64,000 bases of DNA from Planctomycetota bacterium (GCA_018242525.1 JAFEBS010000010.1:124001-188000), one strand, 5' to 3'; positions 29,351 to 38,502 are shown, numbered from the stretch's first letter. Made by a program: numbers and translations. Notes: generated by a model from the sequence alone, not told the origin.

Positions 29351-30235
29351 GTGACCGAGTCTGCTGGTCCGCTCACCGCATTGATCCGTTCGTGGATCGT
29401 ATCCCGCGTCGATTCGGCGGCCCTGGCTTGGGTCGATGATCGTACCAGGGCGGTCAAAAGCGGTGACAAAAAGTTACTGTTTATCGCTTTCGGACTGGTT
29501 CCTCGAAAAGTCGGAAAGGCCGATCTGGCCCTGACCGAATCAGAACGCGAAGCCGCGGAATCCGTCCGCTCCGGATGGAATCCAAGCCAATGGAGCCTGG
29601 ATCAACTCGTCCGCACCTACTTCGTATTGAACTTTCCGGTCCAGGACGTTGACGCTTACGTGAAAACACTCGATTTGATGTTTTCGACGGGGGAAGTTGG
29701 CGAACTGGTCGCCCTGTACCAGGTGTTGCCACTGTTGCCAAATCCGTCCGCCCACGTGCTGCGGGCCGCCGAGGGGATTCGCAACAACATCAAGGCAGTG
29801 TTTTGTGCGGTTGCCCAGAACAATCCATTCCCCTCCGAACAGTTCAGTGACGATCAGTGGAATCAACTGATCCTGAAGTGCCTGTTCATCGGAGTCTCTC
29901 TGCGCTCGGTGGTGGGGGTCGACGAGCGGGCGAATGCCCCGTTGATGTCGATGCTGGTGGACTTTGCTCACGAACGACGGGCCGCCCACAGGCCGATTCC
30001 GGCGGAACTGTGGCGTTGCGTCGGCCCCTATGCCGATGATCGGGCGCTGGACGATCTGCGTATCACCTTGACCTCGAATTCACCCGCCGGGCAGCAGGCG
30101 GCCGCGTTGGCGTTGAGTGTCAGTCCACATCCCCTGGCAAAGTCGATTCTGGCTGCAGCTCCTGATCTCGCCGCGGCAATCAACGCGGGCGAGTTTTCCT
30201 GGCGAACCGTTGCGGCTGCTGAACAAGCCCTGTGA
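29351..30235 (+). CDS. eboA: EboA-like metabolite-traffic protein
   Basis: 294 residues, soluble and helical. The central block with Q-F-S-D-D-Q-W-N-Q-L-I-L-K-C-L-F and then G-V-D-E-R-A-N-A-P-L, followed by D-F-A-H-E-R-R-A-A, matches the EboA domain, known from a cluster (eboABCDEF) linked in cyanobacteria to export of the scytonemin precursor and conserved in many phyla. The GTG at 29351 follows AGGAG by 6 bases. It is followed 39 bases later by the TatD-like gene, the same order as in ebo clusters. UbiA-like, dehydroquinate-synthase-like and isomerase-like ebo genes are absent next to it. Its role here is unknown. Confidence 0.85.
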   Translation: MTESAGPLTALIRSWIVSRVDSAALAWVDDRTRAVKSGDKKLLFIAFGLVPRKVGKADLALTESEREAAESVRSGWNPSQWSLDQLVRTYFVLNFPVQDVDAYVKTLDLMFSTGEVGELVALYQVLPLLPNPSAHVLRAAEGIRNNIKAVFCAVAQNNPFPSEQFSDDQWNQLILKCLFIGVSLRSVVGVDERANAPLMSMLVDFAHERRAAHRPIPAELWRCVGPYADDRALDDLRITLTSNSPAGQQAAALALSVSPHPLAKSILAAAPDLAAAINAGEFSWRTVAAAEQAL

Positions 30236-30274
30236 AATTCTGGCGATTGTTGCCTTTAAAAGAAACGTGTCTTC

Positions 30275-31186
30275 ATGCTGTACATCGACCCCCACATTCA
30301 CATGGTTTCGCGGACGACGGACGACTACGAAGCGCTCGTCGCTTCCGGAGTCAAGGCGATCATTGAACCGGCGTTCTGGCAGGGGCAGCCCAGGACCCAG
30401 ATTGGGTCTTATCAGGACTATTTTGCTTCGCTGGTTGGCTGGGAACGGTTCCGCGCGGCGCAGTTCGGCATTCGACATTACTGCACCATGGGATTGAATT
30501 CCAAGGAGGCCAACAACGAAGCGCTCGCCGAGCAAGTGATGGATCTGCTGCCGCTGTTCCTGACCAAGGAAGGAGTCGTGGCCGTCGGAGAAATCGGCTA
30601 CGACGATCAGACTCCGACTGAAGACAAGTTCTTCCGTCTGCAACTGGAACTGGCCAAAGAAGTCGATCTGCCGGTCCTGATTCACACGCCGCATCGCAAC
30701 AAGAAACAGGGAACGTATCGCAGCATGGATGTCATCGAAGAGCACGGCATCCCTCCGCACATGGTGGTCATTGACCACAACAACGAAGAAACCTATCGCG
30801 AAGTCCTGGATCGGGGATATTGGTGTGCCTTCACCATTTACCCCGGCACCAAGATGGGCAACGAGCGGATGGTCGACATTTTGAAGGTGGCGGGGCCCGA
30901 ACGAGTGATCGTGGACAGTTCCGCCGACTGGGGAAAATCCGATGTCCTGGCCGTTCCCAAGACGGCCAAGCTGGCGGCCGAACGCGGGGTCCCGCGCGAG
31001 CATATCGAACTGGTCTGCTACAAGAATGCCCTTAAGGCATATTCGCAAAGCGGCCAGTTCACCGAATCCGACTGGCTCAATCCACCGGCCATTGATCAGC
31101 GGAATCTGTTCGAGGGAAACAGCGTCCTGCGCGGCGGTCAATCACCGCAAATCGATTCCGCCAACGAAGCGAACATCATTCGCTAG
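30275..31186 (+). CDS. TatD-family metal-dependent hydrolase (EboB-type)
   Basis: 303 residues of the amidohydrolase TIM-barrel superfamily. The H-x-H motif (D-P-H-I-H) lies at residues 5-9; V-G-E-I-G-Y-D carries the bridging Glu near 108, I-H-T-P-H-R and V-I-D-H-N carry the two further His, and V-D-S-S-A-D-W-G the catalytic Asp near 210. All expected metal ligands are seen. In ebo clusters a TatD-like gene directly follows eboA, as here. The substrate of the ebo-type enzymes is not known. The start is the ATG at 30275, directly before the first barrel strand. It converges on the kinase gene, 65 bases away. Confidence 0.88.
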   Translation: MLYIDPHIHMVSRTTDDYEALVASGVKAIIEPAFWQGQPRTQIGSYQDYFASLVGWERFRAAQFGIRHYCTMGLNSKEANNEALAEQVMDLLPLFLTKEGVVAVGEIGYDDQTPTEDKFFRLQLELAKEVDLPVLIHTPHRNKKQGTYRSMDVIEEHGIPPHMVVIDHNNEETYREVLDRGYWCAFTIYPGTKMGNERMVDILKVAGPERVIVDSSADWGKSDVLAVPKTAKLAAERGVPREHIELVCYKNALKAYSQSGQFTESDWLNPPAIDQRNLFEGNSVLRGGQSPQIDSANEANIIR

Positions 31187-31251
31187 CCAGTCGTGGCTTT
31201 CACCGACGCGGGGTCGGTAATGAGCCGGAAGGATTCACTGACGACCACGAA

Positions 31252-33237
31252 TCACCCCGCGTGGATCAGGTGCAGGTCCGCGTCCGCCTGCTTCGCCTGC
31301 AGGGCCGCCGCTTCCAAGCGCTGCTGATATCGTGACTGCAGTTCGTGCTGTTGAGTCAGCAGCAGTTCCAGCGACCATCGACCGCTGGCCAGCACCGACT
31401 CCAGTTCCTCGCGACGACGCAGGTATCGAGCCAGAATGGTATTGCGGTCGACGTTGGGAATCTTTTCGCGCGGACGAAAGCGAAACTTCTGTGTCACGGA
31501 TTTTTTCCAGTCCATCAGCGCCGCGACGGATGTCCCACTGAAGCCGGGAATACTGAGGATCCGAATTTCGTTCAAATCGTATGCGGATTCAATTCCGAAC
31601 GATTCCAGGGACGACTTCTGCCAGTCGCTGATCAACGGAATGTGAACATTACTGATCAAGTGCGACTGTAAAAACGCGTCCAGTTGACGACGTTCCCGTT
31701 GCAGGTTCAGCCCATCCAGATCTGCCTGGTACCGGTGCCGCAGGCCTTCGATTTCCGCCTTGGTCAATTCCAGTCGTTCGAGTTCACGGGCGAATTCCAG
31801 ACGGTTGGCCTCCAGTCCCCGCGCCGCTTCCTGTTCCAGGCTCTGCAAATGGGTAATTGCTTCGGCCAGATGATTTTCACGACGACGACTTTCGGTTCCC
31901 ATTCCATAGAACTGGATGAGGATCAGCCACCAGAGACCAAATCCGATGGTCAAGATGCTCGAAATGGCCAGCAGCGCCGGGATCGACCAGGTCAGCGTCA
32001 GCAGTAACGCGGATCCGATTGCGACCAGGCGAATGAGGCGGGCGAAGGCCTGATTCTGTTCGATCTGATCGGGAATTGGTGTGGGGGTCACGTCCCATTT
32101 CGTGAACGACACTTTTTCCAGGATGCAGGCATTCATCTGTCGACTCAGGACCAGCAGTGGCTGCCAGAGCGGATCCAGGCTCGCCGTCAGTTCTCCTTCG
32201 CGCTGCCCCACCAGATGCGCAGTCACGGACGCGAAGAAATTCGGTGAGCCATCACGTTCCAGCAGACACCAGGGGCAGATACCCAGGTAATTCGGGAATT
32301 TGTGCCCGATGTCCGCCTGACACGGCTTCAATTGTGATTTCAGGTCCCGCAGCGCCAGATACCATTCTTCTTCGGTGGGCCTGTTTCCCGGGTGCTCACT
32401 GCCTGCCGTGAACGCTCGCTCGAACAACTCGGACAGTGCGGGCATCACGGCGGGGAGCAACAGCGTCTGCGGTGGCGGGACAAACTGCGAACCTGCTGAT
32501 TTCCGGGCGTAGGCATACCGAAACTGCTCGATCGCCTTCTCCAGCGGGGGAGGCTCGCCCGGTCCCACAAACCGGCCGGAATACGGGTGTCGTCCCATGC
32601 ACAGCAGATGAAAGATCAGAATCGCCAGCCCGAACAAATCGTGATTGACCGTCCGTTCGACCCCGTGAAACGAGCGTCCCTGAAGTTCCGGCGGAGTGAA
32701 GTGGGCCACGCCGACTTCACACGGATAGACATGACCGTTGGCCGAGACCTGGAATGAATCACAGTCGATCAGAGTGACCGTCCCCTGGGGAGATACCAGC
32801 ACATTTCCCTGGTTCACATCTCCAATGACAATCGACTTGCTGTGCAGTGAATCAAAGACTGCGGCCACGTTCATGGCGACGTGAATCAGGAATGCCCAGT
32901 CCTTATCCGGATAGTGAGTCTTGCGATGAGCCGGACTGTAGAGCGTGTGAATTTCGGCGTGTCCCCGGACCCGGGGCATCAGGACCCCGGCAACAGGGCC
33001 GTTCCGAACCAGGGTAATCGTGGCTGTTGGCAGGGCGGCAAATCGAGTCAGTTCGGGCGTCGCCAGCAACGTCATGGCTCGCAGTTTGGCCGTTGCCTCG
33101 TCCGACAGCGGCCGGTGATAGATCTTGGCGACCAGTCGCGCATTCTCCGGCAGTTCATAGACCGCGCCCTCGCCTCCCGCACCAAGCTTCCTGCCGAGAC
33201 GGATCAGGTGACCGCGGTCGTCAAAGTACGGAGTCAT
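31252..33237 (-). CDS. Protein kinase with zinc-binding, membrane, coiled-coil and HhH parts (COG4248/YegI-like)
   Basis: 661 residues. Kinase domain: glycine loop about 19-26, K38, catalytic D140 and N144 in G-D-V-N-Q-G-N-V-L, and D160-S-F where ordinary kinases have D-F-G, as in this family. After it come C306, H312 and C321-x2-C324 (a likely zinc site), two membrane helices (about 401-445), a coiled coil (450-525) and a helix-hairpin-helix with I-P-G-F-S-G-T near 563-569. This is the YegI/COG4248 layout, usually paired with a PP2C phosphatase and a vWA (TerY-like) protein. The phosphatase gene is directly upstream and overlaps it by 17 bases. Probable membrane-bound signalling kinase; targets unknown. 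Confidence 0.88.
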   Translation of the reverse strand: MTPYFDDRGHLIRLGRKLGAGGEGAVYELPENARLVAKIYHRPLSDEATAKLRAMTLLATPELTRFAALPTATITLVRNGPVAGVLMPRVRGHAEIHTLYSPAHRKTHYPDKDWAFLIHVAMNVAAVFDSLHSKSIVIGDVNQGNVLVSPQGTVTLIDCDSFQVSANGHVYPCEVGVAHFTPPELQGRSFHGVERTVNHDLFGLAILIFHLLCMGRHPYSGRFVGPGEPPPLEKAIEQFRYAYARKSAGSQFVPPPQTLLLPAVMPALSELFERAFTAGSEHPGNRPTEEEWYLALRDLKSQLKPCQADIGHKFPNYLGICPWCLLERDGSPNFFASVTAHLVGQREGELTASLDPLWQPLLVLSRQMNACILEKVSFTKWDVTPTPIPDQIEQNQAFARLIRLVAIGSALLLTLTWSIPALLAISSILTIGFGLWWLILIQFYGMGTESRRRENHLAEAITHLQSLEQEAARGLEANRLEFARELERLELTKAEIEGLRHRYQADLDGLNLQRERRQLDAFLQSHLISNVHIPLISDWQKSSLESFGIESAYDLNEIRILSIPGFSGTSVAALMDWKKSVTQKFRFRPREKIPNVDRNTILARYLRRREELESVLASGRWSLELLLTQQHELQSRYQQRLEAAALQAKQADADLHLIHAG

Positions 33238-33994
33238 TCGCGACGACTCGTGTGGCCAGGATCAGGGTCAAATCGTCATCGGTCCGTTCTGCCAGATTCT
33301 TTGATTCCAGAAAGGCCAGCATTGGCCCTTCCAATTCCGACGGATTCGGATGCTGCCGAAGTGCGTCGAGGAGTGGCGTAAAAAACGGGGAATGTGCCTG
33401 CCGGGTGGCAAAGTTCAGGGCCACGCACTGCAGGCCGTCGGTCAGGAGTGCAATCTCGTCGATTCGACCTGTCTGTTGAGCGAACATCAAATCGTCCGCG
33501 AACCTGGGTGAGGTGACAAAATTGGTGGTATTGGCATATTCGCCGGACTGAGGCCAGAAGACGGGCCGCAGTTCGCCCGCATCCCGAATGACAATTGCGC
33601 CGTCGCCGATCTGGCAAAATGTGGCGGCCGTTTCCCCGACGATTGCAACCAGCAGCGTGCATGCCAGTTGACGCACTGGCACCGCCAGTTTTTCGGCCTC
33701 GAACTCCAAAGCCTGGCGGACTCGTTCATACCAACCCAATGCCTGTTCTTTTGTCACTTCAGAACCGGCCGCCTGTGAATTCCAATATTCGGCGATCGCC
33801 TGGTGAATCACACGACACGCGGTTTCGGAACCGATGTCCGAATGGTCCGCACTCCCAGCCCCGTCGGCGACTGCCAGCGCCAGTATGGTTTCCGATCCCG
33901 CCTGGTAGGTCGTCGCCAGACAGGCATCCTGGCAGACTGTCCCCAGCCGCTTGTGCCCCCACCCCTGAACGCTCCTGGCGAGTTGCTTCCACAT
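33221..33994 (-). CDS. PP2C-type protein phosphatase (YegK/PphC-like)
   Basis: 257 residues from the ATG at 33994; an in-frame longer start at 34030 adds 12 residues without homology. Metal-binding Asp residues are in C-Q-D-A near 23 and V-A-D-G-A-G-S-A near 43-50, with further acids in G-D-G-A-I and in the C-terminal D-D-D-L-T-L-I. The short form with G-S-E-T-A and L-L-T-D-G-L-Q fits the PphC branch of PP2C phosphatases. It overlaps the start of the kinase gene by 17 bases, so the pair is translated from one message. It probably reverses phosphorylation by that kinase. Confidence 0.88.
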   Translation of the reverse strand: MWKQLARSVQGWGHKRLGTVCQDACLATTYQAGSETILALAVADGAGSADHSDIGSETACRVIHQAIAEYWNSQAAGSEVTKEQALGWYERVRQALEFEAEKLAVPVRQLACTLLVAIVGETAATFCQIGDGAIVIRDAGELRPVFWPQSGEYANTTNFVTSPRFADDLMFAQQTGRIDEIALLTDGLQCVALNFATRQAHSPFFTPLLDALRQHPNPSELEGPMLAFLESKNLAERTDDDLTLILATRVVANDSVL

Positions 33995-34038
33995 GTTTTT
34001 TATTTCTTGATGCACGCTGTGGCTGAACACGTTTGAAT

Positions 34039-34125
34039 CAGGTGAGCCGAGTGCCGTCAGACCCCGAACATATTCTTCGCGGACCTTGACATTTGTCCGG
34101 TGCCTGACGGCATCCGGCTCACCTG
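34039..34125. repeat. Intergenic palindromic repeat, copy A
   Basis: The ends CAGGTGAGCCG and CGGCTCACCTG are inverted, and inside them GTGCCGTCAG faces CTGACGGCAT. A second copy of the same sequence family lies at 61915-62033. The right arm covers the stop codon of the dehydrogenase gene on the minus strand (34119-34121). No coding capacity. It resembles REP- or MITE-like hairpins seen in multiple copies in bacterial genomes. Confidence 0.7.
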
Positions 34126-35006
34126 GACTGTTCCCGCACTGTTGAGGAGGTGTCCTGATAGACCGTGATGATCGAGCAATTGTCCAATTCGCCGCAGCCC
34201 AGGACTTCGGCCTGTACCAGGAGCCCGCGATGGGTCATTGACAGTGGTAAATTCAGGCCCGCATCCGCGGCTGCGTTCAGGATCAGTCTAACATCTTTCA
34301 AATGTTGAGACAGCTTTGCCTGCGGCCGGAAGTCCCCGGTCAGCATCTTCTGGCCTTTGATGTCCATCACTCGAGAATACGCGGCACTCCCCCGCAAAAC
34401 GTCTAAAGCCGCCGCAGGATCGACGCCAATCGACTGCGCAAACGATAAGCCCTCGGCCAGTGCCGCGCGGTTCAATCCGAGGATCAGATTGCTGACAAGT
34501 TTCATCTTCGAAGCACTGCCGCTCGCCCCCAGATAAAAGACCGACTTTCCCAGCACGGGCCACAGATCGTTACAGGCCGCGTACGCTGCCGAGCAACCGC
34601 CGACCATGACCGTGGCTTCACCCCGCCGGGTTTGTTCGCTGGAACCAGAAATTGGCGAGTCCAGGTAGCTGACACCGGCCTGGGCCAATTGCTGACCGAG
34701 TGCGACACAGTCCTGGGGTTCGCCCGTGGTGGTATCAATCACGATCTGGCCGGCGCGAAGACCGGTCTGCATCTGACCGATGACCTGGGCCACCACATCG
34801 CTGGAATACAGGCTGATGAGGACGCGATCGCATTCCGCAAGGGGATTGTCGCTCCAAGTTGCCCCGCGTGCGATCAGGGGATCGGCCTTGTCGCGGCTGC
34901 GATTCCAGACATGCACACGATAACCGAATTCGATCAGTCGTTCAGAAATCGCGGCTCCCATCAGCCCAAGACCGATCACACCGACAGACTGCTTCCCAGT
35001 TTCCAT
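34119..35006 (-). CDS. NAD(P)-dependent beta-hydroxyacid dehydrogenase (3-hydroxyisobutyrate dehydrogenase family)
   Basis: 295 residues. The Rossmann motif G-L-G-L-M-G is at residues 11-16. The substrate-binding D-S-P-I-S-G-S (family D-A-P-V-S-G) is near 115-121 and the catalytic K in M-K-L-V-S-N near 169-174. The ATG at 35006 follows a GGGGGA ribosome-binding sequence, so the upstream ATG at 35057 is not needed. The enzymes of this family oxidise short hydroxyacids such as 3-hydroxyisobutyrate, tartronate semialdehyde or succinic semialdehyde; the substrate is undetermined. It lies 26 bases after the beta-helix gene. Its stop codon is inside the palindromic repeat. Confidence 0.9.
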   Translation of the reverse strand: METGKQSVGVIGLGLMGAAISERLIEFGYRVHVWNRSRDKADPLIARGATWSDNPLAECDRVLISLYSSDVVAQVIGQMQTGLRAGQIVIDTTTGEPQDCVALGQQLAQAGVSYLDSPISGSSEQTRRGEATVMVGGCSAAYAACNDLWPVLGKSVFYLGASGSASKMKLVSNLILGLNRAALAEGLSFAQSIGVDPAAALDVLRGSAAYSRVMDIKGQKMLTGDFRPQAKLSQHLKDVRLILNAAADAGLNLPLSMTHRGLLVQAEVLGCGELDNCSIITVYQDTSSTVREQSR

Positions 35007-35032
35007 TGGTTCCCCCCTGTTGGGATTGTTTG

Positions 35033-36313
35033 CTACGGCGTCAATTCCCGATTGCAAACACCGTCGGTTCCTGCAGGCAGCAGGTTGTTGGAAAAATGCA
35101 GTCCGCGGGGCATCTTCGGCCCACCTTGAACGACGACAGCATACCGAAAGCGAACTGGTGAAAGGCTGTGTAACAGGTTTCCCTGAACGATGACATCGGT
35201 CAGAGGTGGATCATCGTCTTCCTGGCCTGAGTCAAACTTGAAAGGCGATCGTTCCGTCCCCCAGATCCAATGGGCGTCACCGTATCCAAAATCCGAAATG
35301 ATGTTGTTGGCGATGATCGATCCGCCATCCGTGTTGTCGGCGTGGGCCGAAACGCCTGGCATCAGTCCGATGGCCCACAGGCTGTTCCTGGTGAACTGAT
35401 TGCCGATGATCAGCACATTGCGCGAACCATGCATCGCCTTCATTCCAATAAACGAATTTGCAATGATGTTGTTGGACACGATCACATGGTCCGCATGCAG
35501 GTCAATTCCCTGGGCGGCGTTTTCAATGTGGTTTCCCAGGATCCGAGTCAAGTCACTGATGTCGGGGGCGGTGACAATGATCGCCGATCCCTGTTGCCAC
35601 GCATCGGTGAATCCCGCATCCCACATTTTCTGGTTGACGATCGCCCCCTTTTGCGGGTTCTTCTTCACAAATTCACCCAGCTTGTACTTCGCCTGAATTT
35701 CCGGGGTGGGGACGAAGTTTTCCTCGGTGATGCGGTTCCCTTCGATCAGAGTTCCCGTGCAGCGATTGACACTGATCCCCGTCCCGTCAGTACAGTTGAA
35801 GGCATAACCCCAATCTTTACTGGCGGTGCGGTCGTCGACACTCAGTCGCATGTAGTTTCGGACCACGCAGCGCGAGATGCGCGCACCGCTGCATTCGCGG
35901 ATGGCGATGGCTGCTGAGCGAGTGCGGTTGTCGATCACTCGAACATTCTCCACAACCAGGTCCCGGCATTTGATCGCCAGAATTCCCTCGTCGGCAGTTT
36001 CCATCTTCCCCTCGGGGCGCGTCAGCGTCAGATCGCGGATTTCGACTCCCTGGGCATTTTCGATTTCGATGAAAGGCTGGCTTTCGGTTTCCTGAATGAT
36101 TCGCCCAGGTCCATACAAGCCGGACCTGTCCCCCCGGATTCTGATCTTCCCGGAAATCCGGTGATCGCCAGCAGGGACGAATACCATCCGATACGGATTG
36201 GCATCCAAGGCTTCCTGGATGGAATGATAGTCGGCAACGGAGATTTTCCCCGCGCCGTACAAGGGACCGACAGGTAGACAAAACAGGCACGCAAGACTCC
36301 AAAAACGATGCAT
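35033..36313 (-). CDS. Secreted right-handed parallel beta-helix protein
   Basis: 426 residues with a signal peptide (1-20, cleavage near YGAG). The rest is a run of short beta coils: G-I-R/L-I-x-D-L/N-V-x-V-x-D-N repeats with asparagine ladders, such as I-E-G-N-R-I, I-L-G-N-H-I, V-S-N-N-I and I-I-G-N-Q-F. This is the pectate-lyase-superfamily beta-helix fold, common in planctomycete surface and exported proteins. No catalytic triad of a named lyase was picked out. It is probably exported and may bind or cleave an acidic polysaccharide. It is the first gene of a two-gene run with the dehydrogenase. Confidence 0.85.
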   Translation of the reverse strand: MHRFWSLACLFCLPVGPLYGAGKISVADYHSIQEALDANPYRMVFVPAGDHRISGKIRIRGDRSGLYGPGRIIQETESQPFIEIENAQGVEIRDLTLTRPEGKMETADEGILAIKCRDLVVENVRVIDNRTRSAAIAIRECSGARISRCVVRNYMRLSVDDRTASKDWGYAFNCTDGTGISVNRCTGTLIEGNRITEENFVPTPEIQAKYKLGEFVKKNPQKGAIVNQKMWDAGFTDAWQQGSAIIVTAPDISDLTRILGNHIENAAQGIDLHADHVIVSNNIIANSFIGMKAMHGSRNVLIIGNQFTRNSLWAIGLMPGVSAHADNTDGGSIIANNIISDFGYGDAHWIWGTERSPFKFDSGQEDDDPPLTDVIVQGNLLHSLSPVRFRYAVVVQGGPKMPRGLHFSNNLLPAGTDGVCNRELTP

Positions 36314-36634
36314 GAATCTGAGTCCGATATGTCAGGTGAAATAACTGGATGGCGGGCAACCGACAGTATGACAACTTCAGTTGTCGAGACGTCCTCGCTG
36401 GAGTCTTTCATCTTATGATGATCGCATTGCGCGCCCGTTTGGCGAGGAACCAACGGGAAGGGATGTTGGCATTTTCGAGCAGCCGCTCGAATTGAGTTGA
36501 GGTCACTGCCCGCATCAGATCAGAGCAAACTGACGGTCGAGAATCTCGTGACGGGCATTCATCCCAGTTTCTGCCGTCACCTCTGCGCAAGCCACTGTCT
36601 TTTCAGTGGTTATGGCAACGGCAGGAAATCAAAC
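36314..36634. other. Intergenic region between beta-helix gene and tRNA-Ser
   Basis: 321 bases with no convincing gene. It holds the upstream region of the beta-helix gene and a perfect short palindrome GACAACT-TC-AGTTGTC at 36370-36385, about 57 bases upstream of that gene's start, which could be an operator. No terminator or known RNA motif is seen. Confidence 0.5.
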
Positions 36635-36720
36635 GGAGAGGGAGGGATTCGAACCCTCGGTGGGCTTGCACCCACACTGGTTTTCGAGACCAGCACGATC
36701 GGCCACTCTGTCACCTCTCC
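36635..36720 (-). tRNA. tRNA-Ser (anticodon CGA)
   Basis: Minus-strand RNA of 86 bases. Acceptor 5' strand GGAGAGG (36714-36720) pairs with CCTCTCC (complement of 36636-36642), with discriminator G at 36635. The anticodon stem CTGGT/ACCAG encloses loop CTCGAAA, anticodon CGA (complement of 36684-36686), which reads UCG. The long variable arm GTGGGTGCAAGCCCAC is the class II hallmark of serine tRNA, and the T arm has GGTTCGAATCC. The CCA end is not encoded. It closely resembles bacterial tRNA-Ser(CGA). It stands alone, not in a tRNA cluster. Confidence 0.95.
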
Positions 36721-36975
36721 TGGATGAACTTGTTTCGTCTGGCGACGGACAAGCTGTGGGGGCGGGGATAATAGTCAGATTGGGCATCCGGTCGCAAGCC
36801 TGACGTCTTCGAGGAACTGGTGTCCCCAATCGCAATGGTTTCTGGCCACTGTCCATTTTTTCACATTGGTACAGTCCATCGACCGACTCCGATATACTTC
36901 GCGGCACGTTCCCTGGCCGAACGAACTGCGGCAGGGGTCTGGCCATGAACGACATCGCGAAAAGGAACAGGACTC

Positions 36976-38502
36976 ATGCGGACAGGGACTTGGCGACGGA
37001 TGCAGGTATCAACACTGGCGGGGATGACATTGTTCGCCCTGGCTCAGGGAGTTCGCGCAGACGTAAAGCTGCCGAATGTGTTCGGCGATCACATGGTGTT
37101 GCAGCAGGGGCAGAAGAATAAAGTCTGGGGGCTGGCTGACGCCGGCGAAACACTCGTCGTCTCGATCGATGGAAAGGATCAATCGACGACTGCCGCCGCC
37201 GATGGCAAGTGGCACGTCATGATCGAACCTGTCCCCGTTGGCGGGCCGTATGAATTGAAGGTCAAGGGAAAGAACGAGGTCGTTTTCCACGACGTGCTGG
37301 TGGGCGAAGTCTGGATCTGTTCCGGCCAGTCCAATATGCAGTGGTCCGTCAATTCCTCGACGGACGCCGATCTTGAGCGTGCCGCGGCGAAGTATCCCAA
37401 GATTCGCATGATCAACTTTCCCAACGTGGGAACCCAGGAACCCGTCTGGACTCATGACCGCAAGTGGCAGGTCTGTACTCCGGAAACCGTCGGTGGTTTC
37501 TCTGCCGTGGGCTATTTCTTCGGTCGGCAGTTGCACCAGACGCTGGACGTTCCGATCGGCATGATCAACAACGCATGGGGCGGATCCGCGTGCGAAGCCT
37601 GGATTCGTCGCGATCTGCTGGCCAAAGACGAGAAATACAAGCCAATGCTGGACCGCTGGGCCGCCATGGAATCGCAACTCGCCGAATTGGCCGCCAAAGG
37701 GAACGACCTGACCGACGAACAGAAGAAGCAGATGAACGGCCTGCGCGGACAGTTGGCTGGCAATCATCGACCCGCGAACATTTACAACGGAGTCCTGAAG
37801 TCCCACCTGGGATATGGCATCAAGGGAACCATCTGGTACCAGGGAGAATCCAATGCCGGTCGGGCCTATCAATACCGCGACCTGTTCCCACTGATGATTC
37901 AGAATTGGCGCGACGAATGGGCGCAGGGAGATTTTCCATTTTACTGGGTTCAACTGGCGGACTTTACGGCCGAACGACCGGAACCAGGCGACAGCGACTG
38001 GGCCGAACTGCGAGAAGCGCAGACAATGACGATGAACCGTCTTCCCAACACCGGAGAAGCAGTCATCATCGACATCGGCGAAGGAAAAGACATTCACCCG
38101 ATGAACAAGGTCGACGTCGGTCGCCGACTGGCCCGCTGGGCTCTTGCCAAAGATTACAAGGTCAACATTCCGTATCACAGCCCGCAGTACAAGTCGATGG
38201 AAAAACAGGCTGGCAAAATCATGCTGACGTTTGACCACGTGGACGGAGGCTGGCGTCCATTCGACGTGAACGAGCTGCGCGGCTTCTCAATCGCCGGAGA
38301 AGACCAGAAGTTCGTCTGGGCAACGGCCAGGATCCTGCCTGACGGCAAGATCGAAGTTTCCAGCGACAAGGTCGCCGATCCGGTTGCCGTCCGTTACGCC
38401 TGGGCCAACAACCCGGTCGTCAACCTGTATTCCAAGGCCGGATTGCCCGTGACTCCGTTCCGGACTGATGACTGGCCGGGAATCACGATCAACAACAAGT
38501 AA
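36976..38502 (+). CDS. Secreted sialate O-acetylesterase-type SGNH hydrolase
   Basis: 508 residues with a signal peptide (about 1-28, ending near VRAD). The nucleophile Ser is in G-Q-S-N-M at 117-121. The later blocks N-A-W-G-G-S-x-x-E-A-W, W-Y-Q-G-E-S-N and the D-I-H-P triad motif (D-x-x-H) are all present, so the esterase should be active. Family members remove O-acetyl groups from sialic acids, and many in planctomycetes act on plant or algal polysaccharides, so the real substrate may be another acetylated glycan. It sits alone and ends at a strong hairpin 35 bases downstream. Confidence 0.9.
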   Translation: MRTGTWRRMQVSTLAGMTLFALAQGVRADVKLPNVFGDHMVLQQGQKNKVWGLADAGETLVVSIDGKDQSTTAAADGKWHVMIEPVPVGGPYELKVKGKNEVVFHDVLVGEVWICSGQSNMQWSVNSSTDADLERAAAKYPKIRMINFPNVGTQEPVWTHDRKWQVCTPETVGGFSAVGYFFGRQLHQTLDVPIGMINNAWGGSACEAWIRRDLLAKDEKYKPMLDRWAAMESQLAELAAKGNDLTDEQKKQMNGLRGQLAGNHRPANIYNGVLKSHLGYGIKGTIWYQGESNAGRAYQYRDLFPLMIQNWRDEWAQGDFPFYWVQLADFTAERPEPGDSDWAELREAQTMTMNRLPNTGEAVIIDIGEGKDIHPMNKVDVGRRLARWALAKDYKVNIPYHSPQYKSMEKQAGKIMLTFDHVDGGWRPFDVNELRGFSIAGEDQKFVWATARILPDGKIEVSSDKVADPVAVRYAWANNPVVNLYSKAGLPVTPFRTDDWPGITINNK

